Below are positions 47,137 to 56,621 of a DNA stretch of 64,000 bases, in pieces. The notes below the pieces were generated by a model. It was not told the DNA's origin and made no database searches. It saw only the letters and a list, made by a program, of their open reading frames with translations. Numbering within the stretch: the first letter of the stretch is position 1; every line of letters starts with the position of its first letter. Source of the stretch: Ignavibacteriales bacterium (GTDB taxonomy: Bacteria > Bacteroidota > Ignavibacteria > Ignavibacteriales > Ignavibacteriaceae); the NCBI GenBank assembly GCA_003538625.1, contig DPRR01000006.1, forward strand, positions 62,001 through 126,000, read 5' to 3'. A program made the position numbers and the translations under genes.

Positions 47137-48357
47137 ATGAACTCAAAATATTATATGGATTTAGAGCACAAATACGGTGCTCATAATTATCATCCGCTAG
47201 AAGTTGTAATTGCAAAAGGCAAAGGTGTTTGGGTTTGGGATGTTGAAGGTAAAAAATATCTTGATTTTCTTTCTGCTTACTCAGCAGTTAACCAGGGACA
47301 TTGTCATCCAAAAATTATAAACACACTTATTGAGCAGGCACAAACTTTAACTTTAACATCACGCGCATTTTATAATAACGTTCTTGGAGAATATGAAAAG
47401 TTTGTAACAGAACTTTTTAGATACGATAAAGTTCTTCCGATGAACACAGGTGTTGAAGGTGATGAAACCGCTGTTAAGCTTGCACGTAAATGGGCTTATG
47501 ATGTAAAAGGAATTAAAAAGTACGAAGCAAAAATTATCGTAGCCAATGAAAACTTTCACGGTAGAACAATGATGGCTGTTTCTGCATCAACTGATCCTGA
47601 TTGTTATGATGGATTTGGTCCTTTTGTTCCGGGATTTGAAAAAATACCTTACAACAATATTGCTGCATTAGAAAAAGCTCTGGAAGACCCGAATGTTGCA
47701 GCATTTTTAGTAGAACCAATCCAGGGTGAAGCAGGCGTTTTTGTTCCAGATGATGGTTACTTAAAAAAAGCTCAAGAACTTTGTAAAGCAAAAAATGTTC
47801 TTCTCATCTGCGATGAAGTTCAAACAGGATTAGCAAGAACAGGTAAAATGCTTGCCTCAGATTATGAATCTGTTAAACCGGATATTCTAATTCTTGGTAA
47901 AGCGTTATCAGGTGGAGTGATGCCTGTATCCGCAGCTTTAGCAAATGATGAAGTTATGCTCGCGATAAAACCGGGACAGCACGGATCAACTTTTGGCGGA
48001 AATCCATTAGCCTGTAAAGTTGCTATCGCATCATTAGAAGTTTTGATTGAAGAAAAACTTGCAGAAAATGCTTTTGCAATGGGTGCTTACTTCAGGTCGG
48101 AAGTTCAGAAAATGGTAAATGAATTTGAGCATCTTACATTAGTGCGCGGTAAAGGATTACTAAATGCAATTGTAATCAAACCAGCAAAGAGCGGAAAAAC
48201 TGCCTGGGATGTTTGCGTTGCATTAAAAGAAAATGGAATGCTTGCTAAACCAACTCATGGTGATATTATAAGATTTGCTCCGCCGCTCGTTATAACTAAA
48301 GATGAAATTGATTTGGCTGTTAGTATTATCAGAAAAGTTTTGAAGGATTTTAATTAA
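47137..48357 (+). CDS. rocD: Ornithine--oxo-acid aminotransferase
   Basis: The 406-residue protein is a class III PLP aminotransferase closest in pattern to ornithine aminotransferase: 'KYGAHNYHPLEVVIAKGKGVW', 'FLSAYSAVNQGHCHPKII', 'MNTGVEGDETAVKLARKW', 'NFHGRTMMAVSAS', 'VEPIQGEAGVFVP', 'LLICDEVQTGLARTGKM' and 'ILGKALSGGVMPVSA' with the PLP Lys. It moves the delta-amino group of ornithine to 2-oxoglutarate, giving glutamate semialdehyde, in arginine/proline metabolism. It has 'GGAAGG' 5 nt upstream of its ATG. It stands alone on the plus strand and is followed by two palindromic repeats. Confidence 0.93.
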   Translation: MNSKYYMDLEHKYGAHNYHPLEVVIAKGKGVWVWDVEGKKYLDFLSAYSAVNQGHCHPKIINTLIEQAQTLTLTSRAFYNNVLGEYEKFVTELFRYDKVLPMNTGVEGDETAVKLARKWAYDVKGIKKYEAKIIVANENFHGRTMMAVSASTDPDCYDGFGPFVPGFEKIPYNNIAALEKALEDPNVAAFLVEPIQGEAGVFVPDDGYLKKAQELCKAKNVLLICDEVQTGLARTGKMLASDYESVKPDILILGKALSGGVMPVSAALANDEVMLAIKPGQHGSTFGGNPLACKVAIASLEVLIEEKLAENAFAMGAYFRSEVQKMVNEFEHLTLVRGKGLLNAIVIKPAKSGKTAWDVCVALKENGMLAKPTHGDIIRFAPPLVITKDEIDLAVSIIRKVLKDFN

Positions 48358-48377
48358 AGCCTTTCAAACTTGAAATT

Positions 48378-48416
48378 ATTATTGTCACACTGAGCCTGTC
48401 GAAGTGTGGCAATAAT
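48378..48416. repeat. Hairpin repeat, 14-bp stem
   Basis: ATTATTGTCACACT and AGTGTGGCAATAAT pair with one wobble around GAGCCTGTCGA. It belongs to the same family as the in-frame element at 45181. It lies 20 nt past the rocD stop and could also stabilise or end that transcript. Confidence 0.85.
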
Positions 48417-48431
48417 ATTCTATTATTACTT

Positions 48432-48457
48432 TCATCCTTCGACTCCGCTCAGGATGA
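48432..48457. repeat. Hairpin repeat of the same family, opposite orientation
   Basis: TCATCCT and AGGATGA form a stem around TCGACTCCGCTC. Relative to the neighbouring element the core is inverted, so the two make a head-to-head pair between convergent genes. Confidence 0.85.
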
Positions 48458-48487
48458 CAGGGGCTAAAAAAATCAGCTATGATTTAT

Positions 48488-51118
48488 CTACGCAATCTTA
48501 TTCTTAAGAACTTCTCGTGTTTCTCTTATAGATTTGGCAAGTTTGGGTATTCTATCTTCAACATTTTCAAGATCATTATTTTTTGCGGAAAGTTCGATTC
48601 CAAGTGCTTCATCACCAACCAGCTTAGCGCCAACTGAGTAACTTGATCCTTTTAGTGTATGTGCAACATCAACTATCTTTTTTATATCCGCAGATGATAA
48701 AAGATCACGTAACAACTGCAATTTAAGATCTGCATCAATTAAATAATCTGATAATAAATCTTTTTCAAACGCCTCATCACCAAGACTGATTTGTTTCAAT
48801 CTTTCAAAATCAAAGAATTTATGATCTGAAGCAATTATTTTAGATTGTATTCCACCTGCATTTTTCAAAGCAAGAAAATGATCAATCAATTTAATAATCT
48901 CGGATGCGTTCATCGGTTTTGCAACGTATTCATCCATCCCGGCTTCAAGACATCTTTCTCGATCTCCAATCAGTGCGTGGGCTGTTATAGCGATAATGGG
49001 AATTTTATTCTTGGGTTCTTTCATCGCTCTTATTTGCTTTGTTGCTTCATAACCATCAACATCCGGCATTTGAACATCCATTAAAATTAAATCGTAATTA
49101 TTTTCTAGATGTGCCTTTACAGCCTGCCCTCCGTTCATTACAGCATCAACCTGATAGCCTGCTGAAGTAAGCGTTCTTATTGCCACTTTTTGGTTTATAA
49201 GATTATCTTCGGCAAGTAATATTTTAATTGCTTTTCTGTTTTCTACATTAATTTTCAACTCAGCGTCTGTTAATACGGTTTCATAATTATCGGAGATCGA
49301 TTTTTTTTCATCGTAAGAATGGTCAGTGGGATATGCGGGTCCCTGTTCATTTACTACAATATTAAAATCAAATTTGCTGCCCTGCCCTTCAACACTGCTT
49401 ACAGAAATATCTCCTTCCATTAAGTTTACAAATTCCTTGCAGATTACTAAACCTAAGCCGGTACCGCCCAAACTATTGCCTTCATTACCTGTAATCTGGG
49501 AAAATGGTTTAAATAATTCTTTTATTTTATCTGCAGGAATTCCAATACCTGAATCTAAAATAGAATTATGAATTCTTATTTTACCATTTTCCAGTTGTTC
49601 AATTTTGGCAATAATCTTTATCTCCCCAACCTTTGTAAACTTGATGGCATTGCTTAATAAATTTAAAAAGATTTGTCTGATTCTTGTTGGATCACCTACA
49701 AAATTTAAATTTTTATCGTCCGGTAAATCAACAAGAATATCTAAAGATTTTTCTTTTGCTTTTGAGCTGACAATAGAAATTGCCTGGGTGATAACTTTTT
49801 TAAGATTAAAGTTAAGATTTTCAAGTTCAATTTTGCCTGCCTCGATTTTGGAAAGATCCAGAACGGCATTTATTGTTTCAAGCAATGATTCAGCAGAAAG
49901 TTTTGCACTGTGAATATATTGTTTTAATTCTTCATTGTCTTTGTAGGATTCATTTTCAATCAAAGCTAAAGAACCGATTATTCCATTCATCGGCGTTCTG
50001 ATTTCATGACTCATATTAGCAAGAAATCTGCTTTTAGCGGTGCTTAGTTTCATTGCTTCTTTAGCAAGCGCATCTGATTTTTCTTTTTCAACTTTGAGTT
50101 CTAATTCAGCACGCTCACGCAATGATTGAGATAAAACTTCATTTGACACATCACGGATTGTTCCTTCCAGATAATCTTTTCCGGTTATTTCATCAGTAGC
50201 AAAATGCACATTCATCTTTACAATTTTTTCATTATTATTTTTATCAACCAAAGTTGTAATAAAATTTTCTACAGATCCATTTTTACGAACTTCAGAGAGC
50301 AGCTTTACGCGATCCGCTTTAATTTTATATGAGTCAGTTACCTTTGTTCTGATTAGATCTTCAAGAGTTTCGTAACCCATCATTCTTACTAATGAGTTAT
50401 TAGCTGTTATATAATCTCCGTCAAGAGTTGATTGAAATATTCCATCTACGGAATTATTAAAAATGGATCTGAATTTTTTTTCTGATTGTTCTACTCTTAA
50501 AGCGTTCTCTGCAACCTGAAGTCTCATTCTAAAATTAATTGCGCTTCCTACAACTGAAAGTAAACTTAAAAAAAGAACAAATATTAAAGATTCGAACATA
50601 TTCGGTAGAAAATATATTTTCTGATCATTAAACAGAATTGCAACTGCAAAAACGATATTATAATAGATCGCTACTAAAATCTGATTCTTTATTTCCCAAT
50701 TTAAAAACATAGCTGAAGTGAAAATCATCAAACCAACTATTTGGGAATTAACTATAAGCGAATTTGGAATCAACAATATCATAAACGCAGAAGAACTGAT
50801 TATGGTAAGCAAAAGAATATGAACAAGTGGTATTGAATACTTCATTGCATTTTTTGAGTTTAAAAAAACCAAAATTATAAATGCAATTAGTGTTGCGGAA
50901 AGTCTGACAAGATAAATTTTAAATGCAAATTCAGCATGGTGCCTTACTTCAAATATCATTGCAAAGACACCTGAAATGGCGACCATTAGTGCAATTACTT
51001 TTAATGGCGTTACTAAATACTTACCGGTTTCTTCTTTAACACGGTTGAACCGGGCTTTTAAAAATGGAAGATTTGAATAATTCAATAAATTTGAAAAGAA
51101 ATTATCGCTGTTCATCAT
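48488..51118 (-). CDS. Hybrid sensor histidine kinase (TM, PAS, HisKA, HATPase, receiver, Hpt)
   Basis: The 876-residue protein has about six N-terminal membrane helices (residues ~35-195) and a PAS domain ('FRSIFNNSVDGIFQSTLDGDY'). A HisKA domain follows ('FLANMSHEIRTPMNG', phospho-His near 370), then an ATPase domain ('NLLSNAIKFTKVGEI', 'DSGIGIPADKI', 'GGTGLGLVICK'). A receiver follows ('ILLAEDNLINQKVA', 'DLILMDVQMPDVDGYE' with the phospho-Asp, 'VAKPM'), and a C-terminal Hpt domain ends it ('VAHTLKGSSYSVGAKL'). It contains a full His-Asp-His relay; the output regulator is not adjacent. The membrane part gives no hint of the signal. Confidence 0.95.
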   Translation of the reverse strand: MMNSDNFFSNLLNYSNLPFLKARFNRVKEETGKYLVTPLKVIALMVAISGVFAMIFEVRHHAEFAFKIYLVRLSATLIAFIILVFLNSKNAMKYSIPLVHILLLTIISSSAFMILLIPNSLIVNSQIVGLMIFTSAMFLNWEIKNQILVAIYYNIVFAVAILFNDQKIYFLPNMFESLIFVLFLSLLSVVGSAINFRMRLQVAENALRVEQSEKKFRSIFNNSVDGIFQSTLDGDYITANNSLVRMMGYETLEDLIRTKVTDSYKIKADRVKLLSEVRKNGSVENFITTLVDKNNNEKIVKMNVHFATDEITGKDYLEGTIRDVSNEVLSQSLRERAELELKVEKEKSDALAKEAMKLSTAKSRFLANMSHEIRTPMNGIIGSLALIENESYKDNEELKQYIHSAKLSAESLLETINAVLDLSKIEAGKIELENLNFNLKKVITQAISIVSSKAKEKSLDILVDLPDDKNLNFVGDPTRIRQIFLNLLSNAIKFTKVGEIKIIAKIEQLENGKIRIHNSILDSGIGIPADKIKELFKPFSQITGNEGNSLGGTGLGLVICKEFVNLMEGDISVSSVEGQGSKFDFNIVVNEQGPAYPTDHSYDEKKSISDNYETVLTDAELKINVENRKAIKILLAEDNLINQKVAIRTLTSAGYQVDAVMNGGQAVKAHLENNYDLILMDVQMPDVDGYEATKQIRAMKEPKNKIPIIAITAHALIGDRERCLEAGMDEYVAKPMNASEIIKLIDHFLALKNAGGIQSKIIASDHKFFDFERLKQISLGDEAFEKDLLSDYLIDADLKLQLLRDLLSSADIKKIVDVAHTLKGSSYSVGAKLVGDEALGIELSAKNNDLENVEDRIPKLAKSIRETREVLKNKIA

Positions 51119-51210
51119 TTACTCTTAAAGTGCGTAATAAATCTACATAATTTTTAGGAATAATTGATCTATCATTTCTATTTTAACCATAACAATTTTA
51201 ATTAATATTT

Positions 51211-51777
51211 ATGGCAGATTTTCTGTACTCAATAGATCTTACAATTTTCTATTTTTTCAACCACACACTCTCAGCCGGGGTTCTTGATAAATTTTTTTCA
51301 ACTATCACCAATGTTAACAACTGGTATATTGCTTATGTTATTTTATTGGGAATCAGTTTCTTTAAGGGCGGAACTAAAGGAAAGATTGCAGTAATTGGAG
51401 TTCTGTTACTTATTGTGGTAACAGATCAACTGGGTTACCGATTGTTAAAAGAATACTTTGCCAGACCACGCCCTTGTAATGTGTTAAGCGATGTTCTGAC
51501 TCCTCTCGGTTGTACAGGTTCCTTTTCATTTCCGTCAAATCATGCATTAAATAATTTTGCAGCTGCAATATTTTTTTACAGATTGTTTCCAAAACTAAAA
51601 TGGGTGCTTTTTATTGGTGCAACACTAATTGCAATTTCAAGAGTTTATCTCGGTTTACATTACCCTTCGGATGTATTTGGCGGCGCCATAATCGGTTTAG
51701 CTTTTGGATATATTTTTGCATCAGGAGTCTTATACTTAGAAAAATATTTAATCGATAAAAAAAAATGCACGCATTAA
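51211..51777 (+). CDS. PAP2-family membrane phosphatase
   Basis: The 188-residue protein has several membrane helices and the three phosphatase motifs: 'KEYFARPRP' (KxxxxxRP), 'SFPSNHALN' (PSxH with Asn in place of Gly) and 'SRVYLGLHYPSDVFGG' (SRxxxxxHxxxD). The family dephosphorylates lipid pyrophosphates such as undecaprenyl-PP or phosphatidic acid on the outer face of the inner membrane. Undecaprenyl-PP recycling is one possible role. It starts a plus-strand run of five or six genes. Confidence 0.92.
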   Translation: MADFLYSIDLTIFYFFNHTLSAGVLDKFFSTITNVNNWYIAYVILLGISFFKGGTKGKIAVIGVLLLIVVTDQLGYRLLKEYFARPRPCNVLSDVLTPLGCTGSFSFPSNHALNNFAAAIFFYRLFPKLKWVLFIGATLIAISRVYLGLHYPSDVFGGAIIGLAFGYIFASGVLYLEKYLIDKKKCTH

Positions 51778-51807
51778 AACTTAACCTTTTAGGAAGGTTT
51801 TATTAAA

Positions 51808-52557
51808 ATGAAAAAAGTAATTGTCATTTTTTATTTAATTTTTTCAACAGCACTTTTATCCGGAAGGAATGTGTTGAAAGAAAATAATAATGGTATAGCA
51901 AACGATACTCTACAGATTAAGACGCTGCACTATACAAACAGCACTGAAGATAGCTCGGCTATTATTAGCATTGATTTTCCTCAAATCACCGGATTGGATG
52001 ATAAAAATATAGAAACTAAAGTTAATTCATTTTTAGAAGATGAATTCAAGCAATCTATTCAATGGTTTGAGGAAGTTCAATCAGATTCCTCAGTTTATGA
52101 AGATTATCCGTATGAAATGCAGTATACTTTCGAAACAGGCTATCAGGTGGAATATAATTCCAAAGAATTTATCAGTATTGCTTTGAGCCATTATCAGTTT
52201 ACCGGTGGAGCACACGGAAATTACTTTGCATTGGGTTATAACATTGAAATGAAAGAAGGTAATGTTTTAACATTAAAAGATATTATTAAAGATGACTCTT
52301 TTGATATGCTTGCATACGAGTGTGAACAAGCGATCCTTGAAAAATATGAAGCAGAAAGTCTGACAGATGCCGGACTTTTTGAAAATGAAATCACTGTACC
52401 GGATGATCAGGATTTTTATATTATACCCGGAATGCTCGTCCTTCAGTTTGATCCATATGAAATAGGTCCCTGGGTTATGGGTGAAATTACTGCGGAAATT
52501 CCTTTTGAAAAGATAAAAGATATTTTAAAGAATAAACTTCCCTTTCCTACGGAATAA
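51808..52557 (+). CDS. Exported DUF3298-domain protein
   Basis: The 249-residue protein has a signal peptide ('VIVIFYLIFSTALLSG'). An N-terminal DUF4163-like part follows ('IISIDFPQITGLDDKNIETKV'), then a DUF3298 domain ('ISIALSHYQFTGGAHGNYF', 'GYNIEMKEGNVLTLKDII', 'LQFDPYEIGPWVMGEI'). The domain also occurs in RsiV, an anti-sigma factor that binds lysozyme, and next to peptidoglycan deacetylases. No transmembrane anchor beyond the leader is seen, so it is likely periplasmic. Function unknown. It lies 30 bp after the PAP2 gene. Confidence 0.85.
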   Translation: MKKVIVIFYLIFSTALLSGRNVLKENNNGIANDTLQIKTLHYTNSTEDSSAIISIDFPQITGLDDKNIETKVNSFLEDEFKQSIQWFEEVQSDSSVYEDYPYEMQYTFETGYQVEYNSKEFISIALSHYQFTGGAHGNYFALGYNIEMKEGNVLTLKDIIKDDSFDMLAYECEQAILEKYEAESLTDAGLFENEITVPDDQDFYIIPGMLVLQFDPYEIGPWVMGEITAEIPFEKIKDILKNKLPFPTE

Positions 52558-52561
52558 AAAA

Positions 52562-53029
52562 ATGAATAATAAAATTTCCATTCGCACTGCAACTGAAACT
52601 GATATTCCTTCCATCTTTTCATTGATCAAAGAATTAGCAGAATATGAAAAACTCTCAGATCAAATAGTAACTACGGAAGATGAATTAAATAAAACGCTTT
52701 TTGGAGAAAATAAGTTTGTAGAAATTCTTCTTGCAGAATATGAGGGGAAAATTGTTGGACAAGCCATATTCTTTAAAAACTTTTCAACGTTTCTTGGTAA
52801 ACCCGGAATTTATCTTGAAGACCTGTATGTTAAACCGGAGATGCGTGGTAAAGGAATCGGTAAAGCTTTATTGGATAAAATAATTCTATTAGCAAAAGAA
52901 AGAAACTACGGCAGAGTCGAATGGTCAGTTTTAGACTGGAATGGACCGGCAATTGATTTTTATAAGAAAATAGGCGCAAAACCATTGGAAGATTGGACAA
53001 TTTTTAGACTTACTTCCGATAAATTTTGA
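52562..53029 (+). CDS. GNAT-family N-acetyltransferase
   Basis: The 155-residue protein has a full GNAT fold: 'IRTATETDIPSIFSLIKELA', 'LAEYEGKIVGQAIFFKNFS', 'GIYLEDLYVKPEMRGKGIGKAL' with the acetyl-CoA pyrophosphate loop, and 'VLDWNGPAIDFYKKIGAKPL'. The pattern is closest to diamine (spermidine/spermine-type) acetyltransferases. The substrate is not certain. It starts 4 bp after the DUF3298 gene. Confidence 0.92.
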   Translation: MNNKISIRTATETDIPSIFSLIKELAEYEKLSDQIVTTEDELNKTLFGENKFVEILLAEYEGKIVGQAIFFKNFSTFLGKPGIYLEDLYVKPEMRGKGIGKALLDKIILLAKERNYGRVEWSVLDWNGPAIDFYKKIGAKPLEDWTIFRLTSDKF

Positions 53030-53161
53030 ACTTATTCTTTGTCATTTCAATCTATTTAGTGTGTCAACTTTCGCTTAAGCTTTTGACCAAATTTCATTAT
53101 TTTTACATCTCAAAATTTATCAATCCGTACAAATTTTTTTTAATCTTATATAAGGATTTAA

Positions 53162-54418
53162 ATGATCAATAAAAACAGAAGAGTAGTTGTTACAGGAATG
53201 GGAGCCTTAACTCCAATTGGTTTAACTGTAACTGAATTCTGGAATGGAATGATGGAATCAAAGAGTGGTGCTGCAATGATCAAGCAATTTGATACATCAA
53301 AAGTTGAAACCAAATTTGCCTGCGAGCTTAAAGGATTTGATGTTTTAAATTTTCTTGATAAAAAAACCGCAAGAAGATTAGATCCATTTGCTCAATATGC
53401 TCTTGTTTCTGCCAGACAAGCGGTTGATGATTCAAACTTAAATCCGGAAAAACTTTCTGAAGATGAAAAAAATAGAATAGGTGTGATATTCGGGAGTGGA
53501 ATAGGCGGCATTCAAACCTTTTATGATCAGGCAGTTACAAATCGAGAACAAGGTCCCGAAAGAATTTCACCCTTCTTCATCCCAATGCTTATTCCAGATA
53601 TTGCTGCGGGACATATATCGATGCAGTATGGTTTCCGCGGACCAAATTACTGCACAGTATCTGCCTGTGCAACAGGAAATAATAATATGATTGATAGCTT
53701 CCTTTTAATAAAATTCGGGATGGCAGATGTAATGATTGCCGGTGGAAGTGAGGCCTCGATTAGTGAACTTGGCATTGGCGGATTTAATGCTAACAGGGCT
53801 TTATCCACAAGAAATGATTCACCGGAAACTGCCAGTCGTCCATTTGATGCCACACGCGATGGTTTTGTTATGGGTGAAGGCGGCGGCGCATTAATTCTTG
53901 AAGAACTTGAACACGCACTAAATCGAAATGCTAAAATTTATTGTGAAATTGTAGGTGCCGGATTATCTGCCGATGCCCATCACATTACCGCTCCTCATCC
54001 TGATGGGGCAGGCGCAATTTTATCGATGAAAATGGCAATTGAACAGGCAAATATAAAACCTGAAGAAATTGATTATGTTAATATGCACGGAACTTCTACA
54101 CCGTTAGGTGATATTGGTGAAACTAAAGCTATAAAAAAAGTGTTTGGAGATAGTGCATATAAATTAAACGTTTCATCTACCAAAAGTATGACAGGACATT
54201 TGTTGGGTGCGGCAGGCGCAGTGGAAGCAATAGCATCAATTCTTGCTGTTGTAAATGATAGAATACCGCCAACGATTAACTTTGCAAATCCAGACCCGGA
54301 ATGTGATTTAAATTATACTTTTAATAAACCACAGGATAGAAAAGTTAATTATGCATTAAGCAACGCTTTTGGATTTGGCGGACACAATACATCGGTTATT
54401 TTTAAAAAGTATGAGTAA
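53162..54418 (+). CDS. fabF: Beta-ketoacyl-ACP synthase II
   Basis: The 418-residue protein begins 'RRVVVTGMGALTPIG', and has Cys169 in 'TVSACATGNN', His in 'MHGTSTPLGD' and His in 'TKSMTGHLLGAAG', which is the Cys-His-His triad of elongating condensing enzymes. It extends acyl-ACP chains with malonyl-ACP in fatty acid synthesis. It is not beside acpP or fabG here; the following small exported protein is unrelated in function. 'AAGGA' lies just before the ATG. Confidence 0.96.
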   Translation: MINKNRRVVVTGMGALTPIGLTVTEFWNGMMESKSGAAMIKQFDTSKVETKFACELKGFDVLNFLDKKTARRLDPFAQYALVSARQAVDDSNLNPEKLSEDEKNRIGVIFGSGIGGIQTFYDQAVTNREQGPERISPFFIPMLIPDIAAGHISMQYGFRGPNYCTVSACATGNNNMIDSFLLIKFGMADVMIAGGSEASISELGIGGFNANRALSTRNDSPETASRPFDATRDGFVMGEGGGALILEELEHALNRNAKIYCEIVGAGLSADAHHITAPHPDGAGAILSMKMAIEQANIKPEEIDYVNMHGTSTPLGDIGETKAIKKVFGDSAYKLNVSSTKSMTGHLLGAAGAVEAIASILAVVNDRIPPTINFANPDPECDLNYTFNKPQDRKVNYALSNAFGFGGHNTSVIFKKYE

Positions 54419-54436
54419 CAATTATTAGGATTATTA

Positions 54437-54880
54437 GTGAAACTTAGCGCTTATGTAATTTTCGTTTTAATGTTTTGTTTTTCAAATATTAACTTTGCTT
54501 CTGATAATGCAAAACAGAAAGGTACATTGATAATAAAATTTAACGGTCTAAATTCTGATAAAGGAAATGTAATAATTGCTGTTTGCAATTCAGCCGAAAA
54601 TTATAAAGATAATCTTTCTCCGTTTATTGGTAAAACAGTTAAAATTGAAAATAACTCGGCTACAATAGAATTTGATAATCTACCATTTGGAGAATACGCA
54701 GTAAAAGCGTTCCATGATGAAGATGCAAATAATGATTTAAACACAAACTTTCTGGGAATTCCGGTTGAAAATTATGGTTTTTCTAACAATGCTCGTGGAA
54801 TGTTTGGTCCGCCATCCTGGAATGATGCAAAGTTTAAGTTAAGTGATGAAAATAAAATGATCGAAATCGAAATTAAATAG
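54437..54880 (+). CDS. Exported DUF2141-domain protein
   Basis: The 147-residue protein starts at a GTG by the sequence (first codon 'gtgaaactt') and has a signal peptide ('AYVIFVLMFCFSNINFAS'). The DUF2141 pattern is clear: 'KGNVIIAVCNSAENY', 'IEFDNLPFGEYAVKAFHDED', 'NNDLNTNFLGIPVENYGFSN'. It is probably periplasmic or surface-located with a transthyretin-like beta fold. Function unknown. It lies 18 bp after fabF. Confidence 0.88.
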   Translation: MKLSAYVIFVLMFCFSNINFASDNAKQKGTLIIKFNGLNSDKGNVIIAVCNSAENYKDNLSPFIGKTVKIENNSATIEFDNLPFGEYAVKAFHDEDANNDLNTNFLGIPVENYGFSNNARGMFGPPSWNDAKFKLSDENKMIEIEIK

Positions 54881-54973
54881 AATTTTCTTTCAATATCCCA
54901 ATATTTTTATCCTACCGCTAAATGACTTTAATTAAACTTGTGAATAAAATATTTTAACAGGTGAAATAGTTAA

Positions 54974-55050
54974 GTTTGGCGGCGGTAAAAAAATCCTCAG
55001 TGCGTTGTGATAGTGATAGCCCTCCAATATAGACCAAACCGCCGCCGAAT
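54974..55050. repeat. GC-rich inverted-repeat element (77 nt), possible mobile repeat or structured RNA
   Basis: GTTTGGCGGCGGT (54974-54986) pairs with ACCGCCGCCGAAT (55038-55050) over 13 positions with two G-U pairs, around a ~50-nt internal sequence. The arms are much more GC-rich than their surroundings. It sits between convergent genes. It has no T-tract next to the stem, so it is not a standard terminator. Confidence 0.7.
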
Positions 55051-55061
55051 TATACAAATAT

Positions 55062-55772
55062 TTACTTAGATAATTTGTTATCCTTTTCAAAGACAGAATC
55101 GGGCACACCTTTGTTTACCTGATAATTCGAATAATCAACAATTACTTTTCCTTTAGTTGTTGATCCGGAATGATTATTTTTTTTCTTTGGATTTTCAGTA
55201 GTTGTTTCACCGCTTATTGTAGGCGGAATATTAAGTTTATCCATATTAAATGAGAAAACAATTTTAGAAGGAAGTGGATATTTCAATTTATCATCGTAAG
55301 AAAAATCTATTGCAAAAGTGCCGTTAGTTTTTGTTGTTGATTCAACCTTTCTTATAACCTGATACTTTTGATCAATCCACAAAGTCGAAAGAATGACATC
55401 ACCCTGATCTCCAAGAGGAATAACTTTAACGATTGAAGTTTTATATCCATTCAAATCAACATCCTGCTCATAAATTGCGGTATAATCCTTTTTAATCAAA
55501 GATGAAGGAGAAAATTCCATTCCGTTTTTAGGAAGCATCGCAAATCCTTCAGCTTCAAGATGAACTTTATCCGGTTGTTTAAAGTATATTTTTGCTTTTG
55601 TCTCGGGTACTTTAATGAACTCCACATCAACTTTTATATTAACATCAACCTGGTAGTCTTTAACTTTATTAAAGTTTGTAATTACATTATTAATAATTTC
55701 ATCAGGATTTTTTGACTGCGGGAGTCCAATCCCAATAAAAATTAAAGACAAACCGATTAATAATTTCATCAT
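55062..55772 (-). CDS. LolA-like/outer-membrane-lipoprotein-sorting-type protein
   Basis: The 236-residue protein has a short leader ('LLIGLSLIFIGIGLPQS'). The pattern is LolA/LolB-like: 'NPDEIINNVITNFNKVKDYQ', 'YFKQPDKVHLEAEGF', 'STLWIDQKYQVIRKVESTTK', 'LPSKIVFSFNMDKL'. A low-complexity 'TTTENPKKKNNHSGSTTKG' loop precedes the last strands. Proteins of this fold carry lipids or lipoproteins in the periplasm. It follows the ABC exporter genes by 9 bp, which suggests it works with them. Confidence 0.75.
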   Translation of the reverse strand: MMKLLIGLSLIFIGIGLPQSKNPDEIINNVITNFNKVKDYQVDVNIKVDVEFIKVPETKAKIYFKQPDKVHLEAEGFAMLPKNGMEFSPSSLIKKDYTAIYEQDVDLNGYKTSIVKVIPLGDQGDVILSTLWIDQKYQVIRKVESTTKTNGTFAIDFSYDDKLKYPLPSKIVFSFNMDKLNIPPTISGETTTENPKKKNNHSGSTTKGKVIVDYSNYQVNKGVPDSVFEKDNKLSK

Positions 55773-55781
55773 ATCCTCAAC

Positions 55782-56621
55782 TTAAGTTAAAATATCTTTC
55801 CGCTTGAAAAGAAAAAGTGTAATTGAAAAAAATGCTGCAATATGTCCGAGCAGTATTAATGTGGCCTTAGTCAGCTCAGCAAAATCCACAGGATCATCAA
55901 AAAATAATCTCCAGGAAAGGATATAGTTTGTAAACAAATATGGTTTTATGGTTTGAAAAAAATCTATGTTAATTGCTGAAAGTATAATGAAAACTATTAT
56001 TACTGCCATTGTACCTACAATTGGTCCTATTGAGTTTTCAACGAGTGAAGAGAAAAGAAATGCAAGGCTTGCAACAACAGACATACCAAGCGAAGCAAAA
56101 CCATACGCCAGAAGAAATCTCCAGAGTATATCGCTTTTTTCAAAAATTATTACAGTTTGATTACTTATTACTAATAATTCACCCGTTCCAAAAATTATGA
56201 TTCCCACAACCAGACTCATAAACGCAAGCCAGAGTATCAGTAGATTTGTATAAATTATTCCAGCCAAATATTTTGATGTAATTATTTGGGTTCGGGATAC
56301 CGGTCGAGTAATCAACATTCTGTAGGTTCCCGCTGTAGCTTCGCCTGCAAGCAGATCGCCTGCAACAAGCGCTATTAAAAAAGGTATATGGACAGCAAGG
56401 CTTGTTAATATTAGATATGAGACTAAATATCCATTTAGCAAATTACCTACGAAGACGAAAGACTGTTGAATATTCCTCGTCATAAAATTTAGAGTATTGC
56501 TGCCCTCAAAAACCATTGCAATATGAATGATCGGAACCAAAACACCAATTGCTATAAATCCAATATAAGTTCGCCATTTCTTAAAAATCTTGTAAAGCTC
56601 AATTTGTATAAGCGTCAACAT
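55782..56621 (-). CDS. ABC transporter permease (ABC-2 type)
   Basis: The 279-residue protein has six hydrophobic helices and the ABC-2 pattern 'VAGDLLAGEATAGTYRMLITRPVSRTQIITSKY', with the amphipathic region typical of NatB/YhaP-like permeases. It shares its first base with the ATPase stop region (56621), so it is translationally coupled to it. The pair should form an exporter in the cytoplasmic membrane; substrate unknown. Confidence 0.9.
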   Translation of the reverse strand: MLTLIQIELYKIFKKWRTYIGFIAIGVLVPIIHIAMVFEGSNTLNFMTRNIQQSFVFVGNLLNGYLVSYLILTSLAVHIPFLIALVAGDLLAGEATAGTYRMLITRPVSRTQIITSKYLAGIIYTNLLILWLAFMSLVVGIIIFGTGELLVISNQTVIIFEKSDILWRFLLAYGFASLGMSVVASLAFLFSSLVENSIGPIVGTMAVIIVFIILSAINIDFFQTIKPYLFTNYILSWRLFFDDPVDFAELTKATLILLGHIAAFFSITLFLFKRKDILT

